From JAABSQ01 sp964573705 (GTDB lineage: Bacteria > Desulfobacterota > Desulfobacteria > Desulfobacterales > Desulfococcaceae), in the NCBI GenBank assembly GCA_964573705.1, contig CAZNLT010000001.1:40967-104966 (forward strand): a stretch of 64,000 nt of DNA, read 5' to 3'. This document shows, piece after piece, positions 26,063 to 35,087 of this stretch. The first letter of the stretch is position 1. Every line of letters begins with the position of its first letter. The translations under genes and the position numbers were made by a program. The notes beneath the pieces are model-generated. The model was not told where the DNA came from. It ran no database searches and was given only the letters and a program-made list of their open reading frames with translations.

Positions 26063-27061
26063 ATGAAACGATTTCCACCCTGCCTGATCATCGTTTTCGC
26101 ACTGGTCCTGAGTATCGGCTTTTTGACCGCCGGCCCGGCTCAGGCCGCCAAGACCCTGAAATGGGCCCACTCCTACGAGGTGGACAATCCCTATCACACC
26201 TACGCCCTGTGGGCCGCCGATGAGATCAAAAAACGCACCGGCGGCAAGTATGAGGCCAAGGTGTTTCCGGCCTCTTCTTTGGGCAAAGAGGTCGACATCA
26301 ACGAAGGGCTCACCCTCGGCACGGTCGATATCATCCACACCTCGGCCGCTTTTACCGGGCGGACCTACGCCCCCCTGGCCGCATCCACCTATCCGTATGT
26401 CTTCCGGGACCTGGACCATTTTTATCAATTCGCCAAAAGCGATCTTTTTCGGGAGCTGGCCGACCAGTACGAGAAGATCACCGGCAGCCATGTCTTCTGC
26501 ACCAGCTATTACGGTGCCCGAAACGTGACCACCACCGACCTTCCGGTGCGAAAACCCCAGGACATGAAAAACCTGAAAATCCGTATTCCCAACGCCCCGG
26601 CCTACGGCATTTTCCCCCGGGCCGTGAACGCCAACCCCACCCCCATCGCCTTTGCCGAAGTCTATCTGGCCCTGCAGCAGGGGGTGGTGGATGCCCAGGA
26701 AAACCCGCTGACCATCATCAAGTTCAAAAAGTTCTACGAAGTTCAGGAGTACATCTGCCTGACCCAGCACATGCTCGACAACCTGGTGACCATCGCCGGC
26801 GGACATCTGTGGAACGGGCTGTCGGCCGACGAGAAAAAGATCTTCACCGACATCATGCTGGAGATGAGCGCCAAAATCAGCAACGCCATCGAAGAGGCCG
26901 AGGCTGAGCTGGTGGCATGGTTCCGGGAGCAGGGCAACACCGTGATCGAAGATGTGGACCAGGACGCCATGCGTGCGGAAGTGGCTAAATTCTATGAAAA
27001 GAATCAGGGCGAACTGCCCTGGGATGAAAAAATGTGGGACCGGATTCAGAACATCAAATGA
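26063..27061 (+). CDS. dctP: TRAP transporter solute-binding protein (DctP family)
   Basis: 332 residues with a Sec signal peptide ending in AQAA (about 1-29). The DctP fold follows, with the family's conserved Arg in LKIRIPNAPAYG and the DAQENPLTIIKF segment, where R and N normally clamp a carboxylate. It binds an organic acid in the periplasm for the fused DctQM permease encoded next. An AAGGAGG site is well spaced before the ATG. The substrate cannot be read from sequence; the enzyme genes downstream suggest one that yields an aldehyde. Confidence 0.92.
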   Translation: MKRFPPCLIIVFALVLSIGFLTAGPAQAAKTLKWAHSYEVDNPYHTYALWAADEIKKRTGGKYEAKVFPASSLGKEVDINEGLTLGTVDIIHTSAAFTGRTYAPLAASTYPYVFRDLDHFYQFAKSDLFRELADQYEKITGSHVFCTSYYGARNVTTTDLPVRKPQDMKNLKIRIPNAPAYGIFPRAVNANPTPIAFAEVYLALQQGVVDAQENPLTIIKFKKFYEVQEYICLTQHMLDNLVTIAGGHLWNGLSADEKKIFTDIMLEMSAKISNAIEEAEAELVAWFREQGNTVIEDVDQDAMRAEVAKFYEKNQGELPWDEKMWDRIQNIK

Positions 27062-27078
27062 AATCCATACGAACCTTT

Positions 27079-27103
27079 CCCATCCGGGCATTGCCCGGAT
27101 GGG
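27079..27103 (+). promoter_or_regulatory. Perfect 11-bp hairpin between dctP and dctQM
   Basis: CCCATCCGGGC (27079-27089) pairs perfectly with GCCCGGATGGG (27093-27103) around a 3-base loop, with no T run after it. It begins 18 bases after the dctP stop and ends before the likely dctQM start. It may stabilise dctP mRNA so that more binding protein than permease is made, or act as a leaky terminator. Confidence 0.65.
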
Positions 27104-27126
27104 CCCGTTTCGGACCCGGAAAACGC

Positions 27127-29040
27127 ATGAACGAGCAAGGCCCCCCGAAAGCCGCGAATCCCTTTGTGGATATGGAAGCGGAGGTGCTTCGGCGCCCCGA
27201 GGCATTTGAAGACTATCTGACGCTGATCCTGTTCTGGGGCCTGGCCTTTGTGGTGTTTCTTCAGTTCTTTACCCGGTATGTCCTCAACAATTCTCTGGGA
27301 TGGACCGAGGAGATCGCCAGGGTGCTTCTGATCGGGGTTTCTTTGCTGGGATCGGCGCTCTCCATTCGTAAAAACTCCCATATCTCCGTTGAGTTCTTTT
27401 ATCGGTATCTGAGCCCCCGGGGCGGCCGGATTCTTTCCACGGTGGTGGACATCCTTCGGATCGCATTCTTCATTGTCCTGATCATCGCCTGTCATCGCCT
27501 GGCGTCACGAACCTTCGGCGCCCTGGTTTCCGTCGATTTTCCCAAGAAGACCCTCTATTTCATTTTTAACGGCATGCTGGCCGTCAACCTGATTCGATCG
27601 ATACGGGTCGCCGTCACCAACTGGTTTCAGGGAGGCAGCAGCCTGAATCTGACCGCGCCGCCGGCCACCAACCCCGATTACAAAGCCTCCTACAGCGATT
27701 GGCTCGCGCCTTTGCTCATTCTCGCCCTCGGCATTCTGACGATGTGGCTCATGTTGACCGGCAGAGAGATGCAGTTCATGTTCGCTCTGGCATTCATGAT
27801 CATTATCATGGGGCTGCCGGTGGCTTTCTGTCTGGCCGGCGCGGCCTACGTCTACATCCATGTCTCCGATCTGGCGCCGGATATTGTGATCGCTCACCGG
27901 CTCATCAACGGCATGGACAGTTTTCCGCTGCTGGCGATTCCCTTCTTCATTCTGGCCGGCACCCTGATGAACTCGGTGGGGATCACCAACCGGCTGTTCG
28001 ATTTCGCCAAGGCCCTGGTGGGATGGCTTCCCGGCGGATTGGGCCACGTCAATGTCGGGGCCTCGATCATCTTCGCCGGAATGAGCGGGGCCGCCGTGGC
28101 CGATGCCGGGGGGCTCGGGACCATCGAGATCAAGGCCATGCGCGACGCCGGCTATGATCCGGAATTCTCCGTCGGCATCACGGCCGGGTCGTCCACCATC
28201 GGACCCATCATTCCACCCAGTCTGCCCATGGTCGCCTTCGGAGTGATGGCCTCCTGTTCGGTGGGCCAGCTCTTTGCGGCCGGATTCATCCCGGGCATGC
28301 TCATGGGCGTCGCCCTCATGGCAATGGTGGCCTATATCGCCCACAAGCACAACTACCCCAGGTCGGATTCATTTTCGCTGAATTTTCTGGCGGTCAGCTT
28401 CAAGCGCTCCTTTCTCAGCCTGGTGACCCCGGCCATTATCGTGGGCGGCATCCTCACCGGCGTTTTCACTCCGACCGAAGCCGCGATCGGCGCGGTGGTA
28501 TACGCTTTGTTTCTGGGGATTTTCTATCGAACCCTCACCTTCAAGCGTCTGGTGAGCATCAGCATGGAGACCATCGACACCAGCGCCACGATTATGATGA
28601 TCATCGGTGCGGCCGCGGTGTTCGCCTGGATTCTGACCAGCAATCAGATCGCCCTGATTTTCGCCGATTTCATCACGGATCATTTTACCTCTAAATACAT
28701 GATCCTGCTGACCATCAACATCCTTTTGCTGATGGTCGGGTGCTTTCTGGAGCCGATCGCCGCCATCACCATCATGGTGCCGGTGCTGATGCCCCTGGCC
28801 AATCTGATCGGGCTGGATGTCATCCATCTCGGAGTGATCATGGTATTGAACCTCATGATCGGGCTGTTGACCCCCCCGGTGGGGACGGTGCTCTATGTGC
28901 TGAGCCGGGTGTCGGGCATCAAATTCGAACGCTGCCTGGCCGGTACGGCGCCGTTTTTCATTCCCCTGGTGATTGTATTGCTTCTGGTCACCTATGTGGA
29001 GGGCTTTTCGCTCTTTTTGCCGAACCTGATCTACCGCTGA
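27127..29040 (+). CDS. Fused TRAP transporter membrane subunits DctQM
   Basis: About 637 residues. An N-terminal DctQ-like part has four helices (about 30-165) and is joined to a DctM part of about twelve helices (about 195-637). The DctM part has family motifs such as GMDSFPLLAIPFFILAG, SGAAVADAGGLG and the MGLLTPPVGT type turn. It drives sodium- or proton-coupled uptake of the DctP ligand. An in-frame ATG at 27058 overlaps the dctP stop, but using it would translate the hairpin into a poorly conserved extension, so the ATG at 27127 is preferred. Confidence 0.88.
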   Translation: MNEQGPPKAANPFVDMEAEVLRRPEAFEDYLTLILFWGLAFVVFLQFFTRYVLNNSLGWTEEIARVLLIGVSLLGSALSIRKNSHISVEFFYRYLSPRGGRILSTVVDILRIAFFIVLIIACHRLASRTFGALVSVDFPKKTLYFIFNGMLAVNLIRSIRVAVTNWFQGGSSLNLTAPPATNPDYKASYSDWLAPLLILALGILTMWLMLTGREMQFMFALAFMIIIMGLPVAFCLAGAAYVYIHVSDLAPDIVIAHRLINGMDSFPLLAIPFFILAGTLMNSVGITNRLFDFAKALVGWLPGGLGHVNVGASIIFAGMSGAAVADAGGLGTIEIKAMRDAGYDPEFSVGITAGSSTIGPIIPPSLPMVAFGVMASCSVGQLFAAGFIPGMLMGVALMAMVAYIAHKHNYPRSDSFSLNFLAVSFKRSFLSLVTPAIIVGGILTGVFTPTEAAIGAVVYALFLGIFYRTLTFKRLVSISMETIDTSATIMMIIGAAAVFAWILTSNQIALIFADFITDHFTSKYMILLTINILLLMVGCFLEPIAAITIMVPVLMPLANLIGLDVIHLGVIMVLNLMIGLLTPPVGTVLYVLSRVSGIKFERCLAGTAPFFIPLVIVLLLVTYVEGFSLFLPNLIYR

Positions 29041-29072
29041 GGCGGCGCCCGTAAATACCGAATAAAACAAAA

Positions 29073-29099
29073 TTCTCCGGTCGTCCTTCGACCGGAGAA
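29073..29099 (+). terminator. Hairpin after dctQM
   Basis: TTCTCCGGTCG (29073-29083) and CGACCGGAGAA (29089-29099) form a perfect 11-bp stem with a 5-base loop, 33 bases after the dctQM stop. There is no T run, so it may attenuate or protect the RNA rather than stop transcription before the alcohol dehydrogenase gene. Confidence 0.5.
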
Positions 29100-29141
29100 C
29101 AGGATATCTGCGTACTGAAATTTGAAACCGAGGAGTGATGG

Positions 29142-30302
29142 ATGATACAGCCCTTAACCCTGAACACGCCGAATACCATTGAGTTCGGCATCGGCAAAAT
29201 CGCCACCCTGAAGGACCATTTGAAATCGAGTCGACGGATTTTTTTTCTGGTGGACGGACCCATTCGGGATACCGTGGAACCGGTTCTTCTGAAAATCGAA
29301 TCCGAAGGGGCCGCGATTCAGGTCTCCACCGAGGTGGTGCCGGAGCCGCCCATTGAAAGCCTGGAAAATCTGTTGGCGCCCGTGAAGGCGTTCGACCCCG
29401 ACACGGTGGTGGGTATCGGCGGGGGATCCACCATGGACCTGGCCAAGCTGGTGTCGGTCCTCTTCACCGGGGAGCAGACCACTGCGGAGATCATCGGCAT
29501 CGGCAATGTCAAACAGCGACCGGTGAAACTGATCACCGCGCCGACCACCTCGGGAACCGGAAGCGAGGTCACCCCCATCGCCGTGTTGACCGACACCGCG
29601 GCCCAGCTGAAAAAAGGGGTGGTGAGCCCGCATCTGGTTCCGGATGTGGCGATCGTCGATCCGGAACTTACCATGGGAATGCCTCCCGCCTTGACCGCCG
29701 CCACCGGCATGGATGCCATGACCCACTGCATCGAGGCCTATACCAACCGATACGCCCATCCGGTGGTGGATCTGATCGCCCTGGAGGGGCTTCGGCTGAT
29801 GGCGGCCCATCTCGAAAGGGCGGTCACCGACGGTACCGACGCCGAGGCAAGAACCGCCATGGCTCTGGGCAGCCTCTATGGCGGGATGTGTCTGGGTCCG
29901 GTCAACACGGCGGCGGTTCATGCGCTGGCCTATCCCCTGGGCGGCACCTTTAAGATTCCCCACGGGGTGTCCAATTCGGTTCTGCTCCCCTTTGTGATGC
30001 ATTTCAATCTGCCCGCCTGCACCGCCCGGTATGCGGAGGTCGGACGGGCGATGGGATTGAAAAACGGCGGGGAATTGAATGAATCCCTTGCCAAGCGTTG
30101 CATCGGTAAAATCTACAATCTCTCGGAATTCTGCGGGATTCCCGGGAGTCTTCAAGATTTGAAGATCCCCGAATCGGCCATTCCGTCCATGGCGGAATCG
30201 GCCATGGCGGTCCAGCGGCTGCTCGGAAACAACCCGCGCGAGGTCCGAACGGAAGACGCTGTGGCGATTTATACCGCGGCTTTTCACGGATCTATCGGAT
30301 AA
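29142..30302 (+). CDS. Iron-containing alcohol dehydrogenase
   Basis: 386 residues of the type III (iron) alcohol dehydrogenase family. The NAD(P) motif GGGS is at 93-96 and the metal ligands are Asp191, His195, His260 and His274 (DAMTHCIEAY, VHALAYPLGGTFKIPHG). It interconverts an alcohol and an aldehyde or hydroxy acid and oxo acid. The family includes lactaldehyde, butanol, sulfoacetaldehyde and maleylacetate reductases, so the substrate is open. It lies between a TRAP transporter and an aldehyde:ferredoxin oxidoreductase, and may make the aldehyde that AOR oxidises. GAGG precedes the ATG. Confidence 0.9.
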   Translation: MIQPLTLNTPNTIEFGIGKIATLKDHLKSSRRIFFLVDGPIRDTVEPVLLKIESEGAAIQVSTEVVPEPPIESLENLLAPVKAFDPDTVVGIGGGSTMDLAKLVSVLFTGEQTTAEIIGIGNVKQRPVKLITAPTTSGTGSEVTPIAVLTDTAAQLKKGVVSPHLVPDVAIVDPELTMGMPPALTAATGMDAMTHCIEAYTNRYAHPVVDLIALEGLRLMAAHLERAVTDGTDAEARTAMALGSLYGGMCLGPVNTAAVHALAYPLGGTFKIPHGVSNSVLLPFVMHFNLPACTARYAEVGRAMGLKNGGELNESLAKRCIGKIYNLSEFCGIPGSLQDLKIPESAIPSMAESAMAVQRLLGNNPREVRTEDAVAIYTAAFHGSIG

Positions 30303-30359
30303 AGCAACTGGCGGATAAAGCGACTGACGGAAAAAGCGACTGACGGATAGAGCGGCTGG
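30296..30359 (+). repeat. Four tandem 16-bp repeats
   Basis: Units at 30296-30311, 30312-30327, 30328-30343 and 30344-30359 follow the pattern CGGATAAAGCGACTGA, differing at one to four positions. The first contains the TAA stop of the alcohol dehydrogenase gene. The array starts at the 3' end of that gene and occupies part of the 170-base gap before the AOR gene. Confidence 0.85.
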
Positions 30360-30475
30360 ATTTTCAAGGAAAAGTCCGAGACCGATGGGAGACCGGGTCC
30401 ACCTTCGGTCCTCAGGCTGTGCACGCTGGCGGCCGGTTTCATCCGTGCCGCTGAACAGGAATCGAGGAATTGGAT

Positions 30476-32206
30476 ATGAAAGGCTGTTTCAATAAACTTC
30501 TGAGAATCGATCTTTCCACGGAAACTTTCTGCTATGAAGACATTCCGGACGCGTTGCTGAGCGCATCCATCGGCGGAAAAGGGCTGGGCATTCATCTTCT
30601 GATGCGGGAGAACCCGCCGGGGGTGGACCCGCTCTCGCCCGAAAACATTTTCATCATCGCCACGGGCCCGGTGACCGGCACCCGTGTCTGGGGACAGAAC
30701 CGATTCGGGGTCTGCACCAAAAGCCCGGCCACCGGCGGGTTCGGGGAATCCTACTGCGGCGGCACGTTGGCTCCGAAAATCAAGGGCTGCGGGGTGGATG
30801 CGGTGATTCTGAACGGCCGGGCCGACCGGCTCCTCTATCTGGTCATCGACGAGTCCGGGGTTCGGTTCAAGGATGCATCCGCCGTTCAGGGGGCGGACAC
30901 CTATGCGGCCGAGGACTACATCCTGGAGAATTCTCCTGCCGGGGCCGGCGCCATGGTCATCGGGCCTGCGGGTGAAAACCGGGTTCGGTTCGCCTGCATC
31001 AAGTCGGACCGCTGGCGCAGCCTGGGCCGGGGCGGATTGGGGGCGGTGCTCGGGTCCAAAAACCTGAAGGGGGTCTCCTTTGCCGGGTTCCAATCCTGCG
31101 ATATTGCGGATGAGGGGCTCCTCAAGGAAGCGGTCAAGCGGATTTCGGAAACCGGCAAGTCGTCTTCGGCCACCGAACTCTACCGAAAACTCGGCACCCC
31201 CATGCAGGTCAAGGTGACCAACGCTCAGAAATGTTTTCCGACGCGGTACTGGCAGGGGGGCTATTTTGAGAAATGGGAAAATCTTTCGGCGGAGTATATG
31301 CAGGCGCACTTCGACCTCTCTTCAGTGGGGTGCCCCCCTTGTTTTCTGAAATGCACCAAGCACAGCAAGGTCCGAAAGGGCCGCCACGCGGGCCTGGAGA
31401 TCGACGGCCCGGAATATGAAACGATCTATGCCCTGGGCGGCCTCAATGCGGTGGACAGCCTGGAAGAGGTGGCCTGGCTCAATGAGTTATGCGACCGGCT
31501 CGGCATCGATACCATGAGCGCCGGGAATATCACCGCCTTTGCCGTGGAAGCGTTTAAAGCGGGAAAAACCGATTTCGAAATCGATTACAATCAGCCCGAC
31601 CGCATGGCGGAATTATTCGAAAAGATTTCTGATCGGGAGGGTGTCGGCGAGGTGTTCGCGAACGGCATCCGTTCGGCCGCGCAAAAATTGGGCTTGGAAG
31701 ATATCGCCGTTCACGTAAAAGGGCTGGAGCCTGCCGGTTTCGAACCCCGGGTGCTCAAGGGGATGGGGCTCTCCTATGCCACTGCGGCCCGGGGGGCCTG
31801 TCATCTGAGGGGCACCTTTTACAAGGCCGAACTTTCGGGTCAGATGGACAAGGACCAGATCGCCGGAAAGGCCGACCTCCTGGTGGACTACGAAGACCGG
31901 GCCACGCTGTTCGATTGCCTGATCCTCTGCCGATTCTTTCGGGACTTTATTCTGTGGGATGAGTTGCAGATGCTGATGGAAGCGACCACCGGCCGGCGAT
32001 TGAAAAAAGCTGAGCTTCAGGAGATCGCCAATAGGATCACCAATCTGACCCGGGAATTCAACGCCCGGGAAGGACTCGACGCCGCTCATGACAGGCTCCC
32101 CAAGCGGTTCTTCGAAAAAAACGCCGAAGGGGCTGTTTTGTCGGAAGCGGAATTGAGCACCATGATCGAGGAATACAACCGGATAAGAGGGAGGGCCGCC
32201 GGATGA
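30476..32206 (+). CDS. Aldehyde:ferredoxin oxidoreductase (tungsten-pterin family)
   Basis: 576 residues of the AOR family, which oxidises aldehydes to acids with ferredoxin as acceptor, using tungsten (or molybdenum) bis-pterin and one [4Fe-4S] cluster. The cluster ligands are visible as CPPC-x3-C (C286, C289, C293) plus a distal Cys near DCLILC. Pterin-binding segments include the N-terminal GGKGLG and GPVTGT. A TTG at 30470 is in frame, but GAGG is correctly spaced only for the ATG at 30476. The stop overlaps the DapA remnant by 4 bases. Confidence 0.92.
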   Translation: MKGCFNKLLRIDLSTETFCYEDIPDALLSASIGGKGLGIHLLMRENPPGVDPLSPENIFIIATGPVTGTRVWGQNRFGVCTKSPATGGFGESYCGGTLAPKIKGCGVDAVILNGRADRLLYLVIDESGVRFKDASAVQGADTYAAEDYILENSPAGAGAMVIGPAGENRVRFACIKSDRWRSLGRGGLGAVLGSKNLKGVSFAGFQSCDIADEGLLKEAVKRISETGKSSSATELYRKLGTPMQVKVTNAQKCFPTRYWQGGYFEKWENLSAEYMQAHFDLSSVGCPPCFLKCTKHSKVRKGRHAGLEIDGPEYETIYALGGLNAVDSLEEVAWLNELCDRLGIDTMSAGNITAFAVEAFKAGKTDFEIDYNQPDRMAELFEKISDREGVGEVFANGIRSAAQKLGLEDIAVHVKGLEPAGFEPRVLKGMGLSYATAARGACHLRGTFYKAELSGQMDKDQIAGKADLLVDYEDRATLFDCLILCRFFRDFILWDELQMLMEATTGRRLKKAELQEIANRITNLTREFNAREGLDAAHDRLPKRFFEKNAEGAVLSEAELSTMIEEYNRIRGRAAG

Positions 32207-32471
32207 GATTTCCATTTGCCGGCATCATCGTTCCGCTGCTGACGCCGTTGACATCCGGAGATAACGTCGACAAGCCGGCCCTGCGAGCCCTGATCCGTCA
32301 TTGTCCGGGCGGCGGTGTGGACGGTCTCTTCGTCGGGGGAACCGCCGGACTCGGGCCGCTCCTGACCGAGCCGGATTGGCTGCAGGCCGGCGCGATTGCT
32401 CCCGCCCACCTGATTCGGATTATCTCCTGGATTACCTGAAAGGGATAACGCCGATTATTTCATCCGGATGA
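32203..32471 (+). pseudogene. DapA/KDG-aldolase family remnant
   Basis: The first about 60 residues match the start of the dihydrodipicolinate synthase family (GIIVPLLTPLTSGDNVD, then a GLFVGGTAGLGPLLTEPDW nucleophile-loop region). The frame then ends at 32439. In the +1 frame a short piece with family-like spacing follows (DYLLDYLKGITPIISSG) to a TGA at 32469-32471. The whole beta-barrel middle, about 200 residues including the Schiff-base Lys, is absent. An internal deletion with loss of frame explains this. It starts inside the AOR stop (ATGA), so the intact gene was the last of this catabolic operon. Its 3' end runs into the convergent gene. Confidence 0.65.
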
Positions 32472-33129
32472 AATTCCCAAACAGATCATAGGTCTTCTTT
32501 TCGGGACCTTCATCCGCGAAGTACAACTGGGAGGTGAATCCCTGAATGGTCACGGACGTCGGTACCAGATCCAGCCGCATCAGGTTGGTCGCCGGTACGC
32601 CGGGGTGGGTGAAGGTGGTATAACTGGCGGGGCATTCGAGCCCATCCACTGAAAAGGGTTTGGAGGTCGCGAAGGGATGCCAGGCGCCGTTAAAACCCAG
32701 CGGATTGATTGCCGGCTTGTGTTTTCCGAAAAAATAGACGGCGGAATCGCCGGTGTTCTGGTCCTGCACCTTAAAAAACCAGATCCAGAGTTCAGTGCGG
32801 TTGGGGATAATCGGCATATCCCAGCTTCTCCGGATTCGAAACCGGGTGCCGGTGACGGCGGGGGTCGGTTTGTCGAATTCGTTGAGTTTGGCCAGCGTCT
32901 GTTTTCCGGGGTCCACCCGGCCGTCGGCGCCGGACCAGCCGAAATGCTTCAGCTGAAATGCCTGAATGGCGCCGTTGGTTTTGGGGCCGGCTTTTCCGTC
33001 CACCTTCAGCTTGGGATCGGGTCCGCCGTCCTTTTTGGGGATTTTGTTGAGGAGTTTCTGGATTTTCTCCACGTCGTCAGGGCGATTGACGCCTTTGAGT
33101 CCTACGGATGCGGATATCTGTATTGCCAT
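32455..33129 (-). CDS. Peptidoglycan-binding-like domain protein with C-terminal unknown domain
   Basis: 224 residues. An N-terminal domain (about 8-85) has the PG_binding_1 pattern: VEKIQKLLNKIP, a KVDGKAGPKTNGAIQAFQ core and an L-x-x-L end. A beta-rich region (about 95-224) follows that I do not recognise. There is no signal peptide. Such peptidoglycan-binding-like modules without a leader occur in phage-tail-like and type VI effectors, but no secretion genes are nearby. It is the first of three unfamiliar minus-strand genes. Its stop overlaps the DapA remnant. Confidence 0.7.
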   Translation of the reverse strand: MAIQISASVGLKGVNRPDDVEKIQKLLNKIPKKDGGPDPKLKVDGKAGPKTNGAIQAFQLKHFGWSGADGRVDPGKQTLAKLNEFDKPTPAVTGTRFRIRRSWDMPIIPNRTELWIWFFKVQDQNTGDSAVYFFGKHKPAINPLGFNGAWHPFATSKPFSVDGLECPASYTTFTHPGVPATNLMRLDLVPTSVTIQGFTSQLYFADEGPEKKTYDLFGNFIRMK

Positions 33130-33276
33130 GGGGAATCCTCCTGTGTCAGGGGTGGGAGTTGCTTGGAGAGGGGGACGAGTCCTTCAATAGTATAAGCATC
33201 TATGAAAAAATTGCACAGTTTTTCCTTGCAAGTGGCCTTTGAGCGCTGGGCCGGCTTAATCCCAGTTTCATGAAAA

Positions 33277-33621
33277 TCAGTCGAGACGGAACTGGGTTAC
33301 GGTGACCATGGACGGTTTGGCGGGGAACGGCAAGACCACCTGCTCGGTGATTCTGCGTATTTCAAGGGGATGCAGGTCGACGGTGATGATTTTCTCTCCG
33401 ATGATGCTGTTCACAATCGCGCCACGTCCGATATCCCGCTGTCGATGTGCGATAATACGGACCCCGCGGGTGGTACGCAAATCGGTGTTGTTCTTCAGAA
33501 TCATCCTCACGGTGCATTCGCCGTTTTTATAGCTCCAGTCTTGGCTGCTCAGTTCCACATCTCGGCCGCAGCCGAAAAGAAAAAGAGTTGAAAGCAGGAT
33601 GCTGATAGAAAGAACACGCAT
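33277..33621 (-). CDS. Small lipoprotein, function unknown
   Basis: 114 residues. A leader (MRVLSISILLSTLFLFGC) with a lipobox Cys at 18 precedes about 95 residues with a beta-sandwich-like alternation of hydrophobic and charged residues. It reads like an immunoglobulin-like or DUF-type accessory lipoprotein. Between the neighbouring genes it is separated by 147 and 18 bases. No family is recognised. Confidence 0.7.
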   Translation of the reverse strand: MRVLSISILLSTLFLFGCGRDVELSSQDWSYKNGECTVRMILKNNTDLRTTRGVRIIAHRQRDIGRGAIVNSIIGEKIITVDLHPLEIRRITEQVVLPFPAKPSMVTVTQFRLD

Positions 33622-33639
33622 CAGACGGTTTTCCGGGGT

Positions 33640-34998
33640 TTATTCGCAGGTCAGGGAAAATCCGGCCGGCGGGCTTCGGACGGCAATTCCCTGGTATCCA
33701 TCATGCCGTCTGTTCACGAATTTCCGGACCGAAGATATTCTTACAAAGATGCTTTGCTTGGTTTTGGATATGTTCCGGTCTGAGTTGACCGATAAATCTG
33801 CATGACCGAATGACACTTTGCCGGAATTCAGCCCGCTGGGATGATCCAATGCCCCAATCGCCTCCTCGCTTGGTGCCGTCACGGAAAAAGTGATCACGAC
33901 GTAGGTAAAAACAAAGGGTCTTCGTTCGATCCGAACCTCCTTTTTGTCAGGTGCCCCCTGCCATTCTTTTCTGGCTTCGGAGAGGCTCAGATTTCCCTGC
34001 AAACGGAGTGCTTCCGGATAGTCCACCAGAAAGAAGACGTTTCGTTCATCTGTCTGAAATCTTAAATCGAAACCCTGGACCAGATATCCACGGGAGCTGA
34101 TCGGTTGCCAAACGGACTGAATCGTGCCGGTTTGTAAATCAGGCCACTCCATTTCACCAGTCCAGATATCATGGGTTTCGGTATATGCTCTGCTGCTCAG
34201 TACCCGGGAAAAGACCCCGCCTTCTTGCCAGGTGTTTTCCGCAACCTCGTAGTGACCATCCCATCTGCTGTAAGTGCCGGGCTCGACGAGCAGACCGATT
34301 GGGCCGGTAAGGGTATATGTTCGGCTTTCATCCGGCGGAATAATCAGGCACTCATTTTGTTCTTCTTGACCCCCGACTGCTCCCGGCACCGGTTCCCCGG
34401 GAAACTCGGATAATTTCAGGGCAGAATCGGCCGGGGTATCGCCTGAACCGCCTCCGAAATAGGTGCGGCTGACCAGAACAATCGCCACCACGGCGAGGAC
34501 CACCACTCCCCATCCGGTCGGCGTCGTCGGAAGAGGAAAACTTTTTGGGCGGGAATCGGTAATGATGACACCATTATCATCCTGTGGGGGCGTGCCATGA
34601 CCGCTGTCTTGTTCCGGCCCGGTCGGTCGGAATTTTTTCGGAACAATGCCGCAGCGCGGGCATTCTCCCCGGCCGTCATGGGCGGTGATCAGGGTATCCG
34701 CGGGATTGGTGGCCTCATAACCGCAGTTAGGGCACGTTTTCAGGATTTTCCCGGGAGCACTTTGCGCGGTTTCGATCGGCACTACTTCGACATGTACGCC
34801 GGCTTTTTCCAGGGCGGTTCGGTATTTCTCCGCTTGGGCGCGAGGTAGATCGGTTTTGATTACCGCAGGCTGGTTTTTCAGAATGGTGCGGATTCGGTCG
34901 GGTGAGGATTTGAAGAGTGCGGATAACTTGCCAATCACCTTGTTCGAATCGGCATCCGTTTTTATTCCGGTGATTTGGATCTTGAATCTTTCTGCCAT
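33640..34998 (-). CDS. Zinc-ribbon membrane protein with L7/L12-like N-terminal domain
   Basis: 452 residues. Residues about 1-80 resemble the C-terminal fold of ribosomal protein L7/L12 (AQAEKYRTALEKAGVHVEVV). Next comes a zinc ribbon (CPNCGY at about 89-94, CPRCG about 114-118), a Pro/Asp-rich linker, one membrane helix (about 160-177) and a large C-terminal region of unknown fold. Similar L7/L12-like plus zinc ribbon arrangements occur in uncharacterised bacterial membrane proteins. It lies 18 bases upstream of the lipoprotein gene, so the two are probably co-transcribed. Confidence 0.7.
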   Translation of the reverse strand: MAERFKIQITGIKTDADSNKVIGKLSALFKSSPDRIRTILKNQPAVIKTDLPRAQAEKYRTALEKAGVHVEVVPIETAQSAPGKILKTCPNCGYEATNPADTLITAHDGRGECPRCGIVPKKFRPTGPEQDSGHGTPPQDDNGVIITDSRPKSFPLPTTPTGWGVVVLAVVAIVLVSRTYFGGGSGDTPADSALKLSEFPGEPVPGAVGGQEEQNECLIIPPDESRTYTLTGPIGLLVEPGTYSRWDGHYEVAENTWQEGGVFSRVLSSRAYTETHDIWTGEMEWPDLQTGTIQSVWQPISSRGYLVQGFDLRFQTDERNVFFLVDYPEALRLQGNLSLSEARKEWQGAPDKKEVRIERRPFVFTYVVITFSVTAPSEEAIGALDHPSGLNSGKVSFGHADLSVNSDRNISKTKQSIFVRISSVRKFVNRRHDGYQGIAVRSPPAGFSLTCE

Positions 34999-35087
34999 TT
35001 CATTCTCCTCGACCTGGGGAATTATGGGGTTGCAATCTCCTGAATCGGGGTATACTTCAACGTCCGTTCATCACCTCCAATATCTGC

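Noticed and set aside
25898..27205. 435-codon minus-strand frame opposite dctP
   Set aside because: Antisense to a clear TRAP binding protein and covers the divergent promoter.
30296..30359. Tandem repeats as a CRISPR array
   Set aside because: Units touch with no spacers and are only 16 bp.
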